DNA of 64,000 nucleotides from Providencia stuartii (GTDB taxonomy: Bacteria; Pseudomonadota; Gammaproteobacteria; Enterobacterales; Enterobacteriaceae): assembly GCA_900455155.1 (NCBI GenBank), contig UGUC01000002.1, positions 1,488,001 to 1,552,000 on the forward strand, read 5' to 3'. The notes under the pieces are model-generated. The model was not told where the DNA came from. It worked only from the letters and a program-made list of their open reading frames with translations, and searched no databases. Positions 61,155 through 64,000 of the stretch are shown here, in pieces (the stretch's first letter is position 1; each line of letters begins with the position of its first letter). A program made the position numbers and the translations under genes.

Positions 61155-61781
61155 TTATTTAGTACCAAATATCTTATCGCCAGCATCACCTAGCCCAGGA
61201 ACAATATACCCGTGTTCATTTAAATATTGATCAATAGACGCGGTATATAGCTCAACATCTGGATGGGCAGCTTCTAATGCTGCAATTCCTTCAGGAGCAG
61301 CAACAAGTACGAGTACTTTAATAGATTTACAACCTGCGCCTTTTAATAGATCGATAGTTGCAATCATTGAACCACCCGTTGCTAACATTGGGTCAACAAC
61401 CAACGCCATACGCTCATCAATGTTTGAAACTAATTTCTGGAAGTAAGAGACAGGTTTAAAGGTTTCTTCATCACGATAAACACCCACCACACTGATACGT
61501 GCGCTTGGAATGCTTTCTAAAACCCCGTTCATCATACCAATACCGGCACGAAGGATAGGTACGACAGTGATTTTTTTCCCTTTTATTTGCTCTATTTCTA
61601 CAGGACCACACCAACCTTCAATGGTGACTTTCTCAGTTTCTAGGTCAGCGGTTGCTTCATAAGTCAGTAGGCTACCAACCTCTGAGGCCAGTTCACGAAA
61701 GCGTTTAGTGCTTATATCATGATCTCGCATCAGGCCGAGTTTATGTTTAACGAGAGGGTGTTTTACCTCAACGATCTTCAT
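61155..61781 (-). CDS. upp: Uracil phosphoribosyltransferase
   Basis: A 208-residue salvage enzyme that makes UMP from uracil and [24 protein letters not shown] at the start, the PRPP-binding loop [16 protein letters not shown] and the uracil-binding [17 protein letters not shown] at the end are all intact. Followed by uraA, the matching uracil importer. Divergent from purM. Confidence 0.98.
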   Translation of the reverse strand: MKIVEVKHPLVKHKLGLMRDHDISTKRFRELASEVGSLLTYEATADLETEKVTIEGWCGPVEIEQIKGKKITVVPILRAGIGMMNGVLESIPSARISVVGVYRDEETFKPVSYFQKLVSNIDERMALVVDPMLATGGSMIATIDLLKGAGCKSIKVLVLVAAPEGIAALEAAHPDVELYTASIDQYLNEHGYIVPGLGDAGDKIFGTK

Positions 61782-62141
61782 GGGATTCTCCTACTATTTT
61801 AGTCGCCAGCGCACAAAAAAATCGCGGGATTATAACTCTTTTTACAGAAGATGCCACTAGGCAGCGTTTGATTGATGTCAAAACAATCAGAAATAACCTA
61901 TTTTTATTATTACACTGTAAGTATATCCACCACTATTTTATCTGTTTGATTGAACATGGCAGCAATATCAATGCCATGATAAATACGCACACCAATCTCA
62001 ATTTAAGATTATAGATGTATCCCATTATTTTACCCTAATGTGATAGACATAAATTCTTGCCATAAAAAGCAGGAACCAGATAACGGCAATGCCTTATTTC
62101 CCACCAGCCAAAATCCCCTCATTTTTTCATTCACAAAGCTA
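61782..62141. other. Divergent spacer, upp and purM
   Basis: About 360 AT-rich bases carrying the promoters of upp (left) and purM (right). The right end contains the PurR box listed separately. No RNA gene was seen. Confidence 0.5.
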
Positions 62142-62170
62142 TCGCAAACGTTTGCTTTGCCTGTTAGAAT
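62142..62170 (+). promoter_or_regulatory. PurR box and promoter of purMN
   Basis: tcgcaaacgtttgctt (62142-62157) matches the PurR consensus at 14 of 16 positions. A -10-like TAGAAT follows at 62165-62170. PurR control of purMN is known in E. coli. Confidence 0.8.
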
Positions 62171-62172
62171 AG

Positions 62173-63262
<1,090 letters not shown>

Positions 63263-63263
<1 letters not shown>

Positions 63264-63899
63264 TGAAAAAAATCGTCGTGCTTATCTCAGGCAGCGGCAG
63301 TAATTTACAGTCGCTGATGGATGCCACTTCGCATGATCTTCAAGCGCAAGTTGTGGCAGTGATCAGTAATCAAACCTGAGGCTTACGGGCTTATTCGTGC
63401 GCAGAAGGCTGGGATCCCAGCCTTATCACTCAGCGCGAGCGCTTTTGCTAACCGCGAAGCATATGATGCTGCACTAATGGGGATGATTGACGAATATCAG
63501 CCTGATTTGGTTGTGTTAGCTGGATTTATGCGAATTTTGACCGCGGGCTTCGTTAAACACTATGCAGGAAGAATGCTCAATATCCACCCTTCTCTATTGC
63601 CTAAATATCCGGGCCTACACACCCATCGTAAAGCGATAGAAAACGGCGATAGCGAGCATGGAACATCAGTGCATTTTGTTACCGAGGAGTTGGATGGCGG
63701 CCCAGTGATCTTACAGGCCAAAGTTCCTATTTTCCCGGATGATACCGAAAAAGAGGTCATTGAGCGGGTAAAGGCGCAAGAGCACAATATTTACCCCCAA
63801 GTTGTACAATGGTTCGTCAGTGGTCGTTTGGCCATGGTCGGCAACCATGCTTACTTAGATGGTCAGTGTTTACCGCCCCAAGGCTATGTAAATGAATAA
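63263..63899 (+). CDS. purN: GAR transformylase PurN (one frameshift)
   Basis: Transfers formyl from 10-formyl-THF to GAR. MKKIVVLISGSGSNLQSLMDA is the N-terminal phosphate-binding region. MRILTAGFVKHYAGRMLNIHPSLLPKYPGLHTH holds the catalytic N-x-H (Asn and His in LNIHPSLLP), and the folate-site Asp is in TEELDGGPVI. One extra C near 63373 breaks the frame; removal reads ISNKPEAYGLIRAQKAGIPAL. Corrected length 211 residues. Overlaps the purM stop by one base. Confidence 0.94.
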
Positions 63900-63931
63900 C
63901 ACTTGGTTATTTCCACATTGATTTATGTTGA

Positions 63932-63956
63932 GGGCAAAGAGAAATCTCTGCCCTTT
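63932..63956 (+). terminator. Terminator after purMN
   Basis: An imperfect hairpin (gggc with gccc, agaga with tctct) followed by TTTTT, about 30 bases after purN. Confidence 0.75.
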
Positions 63957-64000
63957 TTGCTGTTCACGAAAAGTCGCAGTATAAATAAAGTGCATTAATC

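Overview
The window looks like chromosome of a gammaproteobacterium of the order Enterobacterales, most likely Morganellaceae (Providencia or a close relative). The basis is low G+C with long AT-rich spacers, housekeeping proteins very close to their Escherichia coli counterparts, and gene orders shared with E. coli: pabB-nudL-sdaA, manXYZ-yobD-mntP-rlmA, yffB-dapE-ypfN-tmcA, ypfJ-purC-bamC-dapA-gcvR-bcp, perM-bepA-yfgD-hda-uraA-upp-purMN, and guaBA divergent from xseA. The genus is inferred from these traits and was not tested.

Layout. 1-8.1 kb: end of pabB, nudL, sdaA, the mannose PTS manXYZ with yobD, mntP behind a yybP-ykoY manganese riboswitch, and rlmA. 8.2-22.6 kb is an accessory block: a small exported protein, an exported serine hydrolase, a GNAT acetyltransferase, a YcdX-type PHP phosphatase, a BsrV-like lipoprotein broad-spectrum racemase, a TetR/SDR pair, a hipB gene with a gutted hipA, a GntR-TSUP-DUF1634 operon, an exported double-SH3-like protein, and a minus-strand cassette of Hcp, a candidate effector and a membrane protein. 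22.6-27.4 kb: guaA, guaB and xseA. 27.4-33.9 kb: an iron-linked cluster of TonB-dependent haem-type receptor, exported oligopeptidase B, dedicated TonB and ChaN-like lipoprotein with Fur-box candidates. 33.9-45.5 kb: maeB, an orphan response regulator, yffB-dapE-M15 peptidase, ybaN, ypfN, tmcA, yeaL, an exported HExxH protein, a small protein and ypfJ. 45.8-49.3 kb: a complete ECF-type transporter operon led by a PPC-domain protein. 49.7-64 kb: housekeeping genes through purM and purN.

Themes. Purine synthesis recurs (purC, purM, purN, guaB, guaA) with PurR-box candidates at purC, purM and guaB, and pyrimidine salvage (upp, uraA) sits beside purMN. Cell-envelope genes are also frequent (Bsr racemase, M15 peptidase, serine hydrolase, BamC, BepA, DapA, DapE).

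Sequence quality. About 19 genes, many of them essential or normally conserved, are interrupted by single-base indels, mostly +1 insertions in short homopolymers. Removing them restores full-length proteins (GuaB 488 aa, ManX 323 aa, PurM 346 aa). I treat these as probable sequencing errors and annotate each as one gene. The exception is hipA, which also lacks its whole central kinase region and is called a pseudogene.

Most interesting candidates: the hcp-effector-immunity cassette (20.3-21.8 kb) and the receptor/exported-protease/TonB/ChaN cluster (27.4-33.9 kb), whose parts resemble the Fus protein-import-and-digest system but with an S9 peptidase in place of an M16 protease. No rRNA, tRNA, CRISPR array or intact insertion sequence was recognised.
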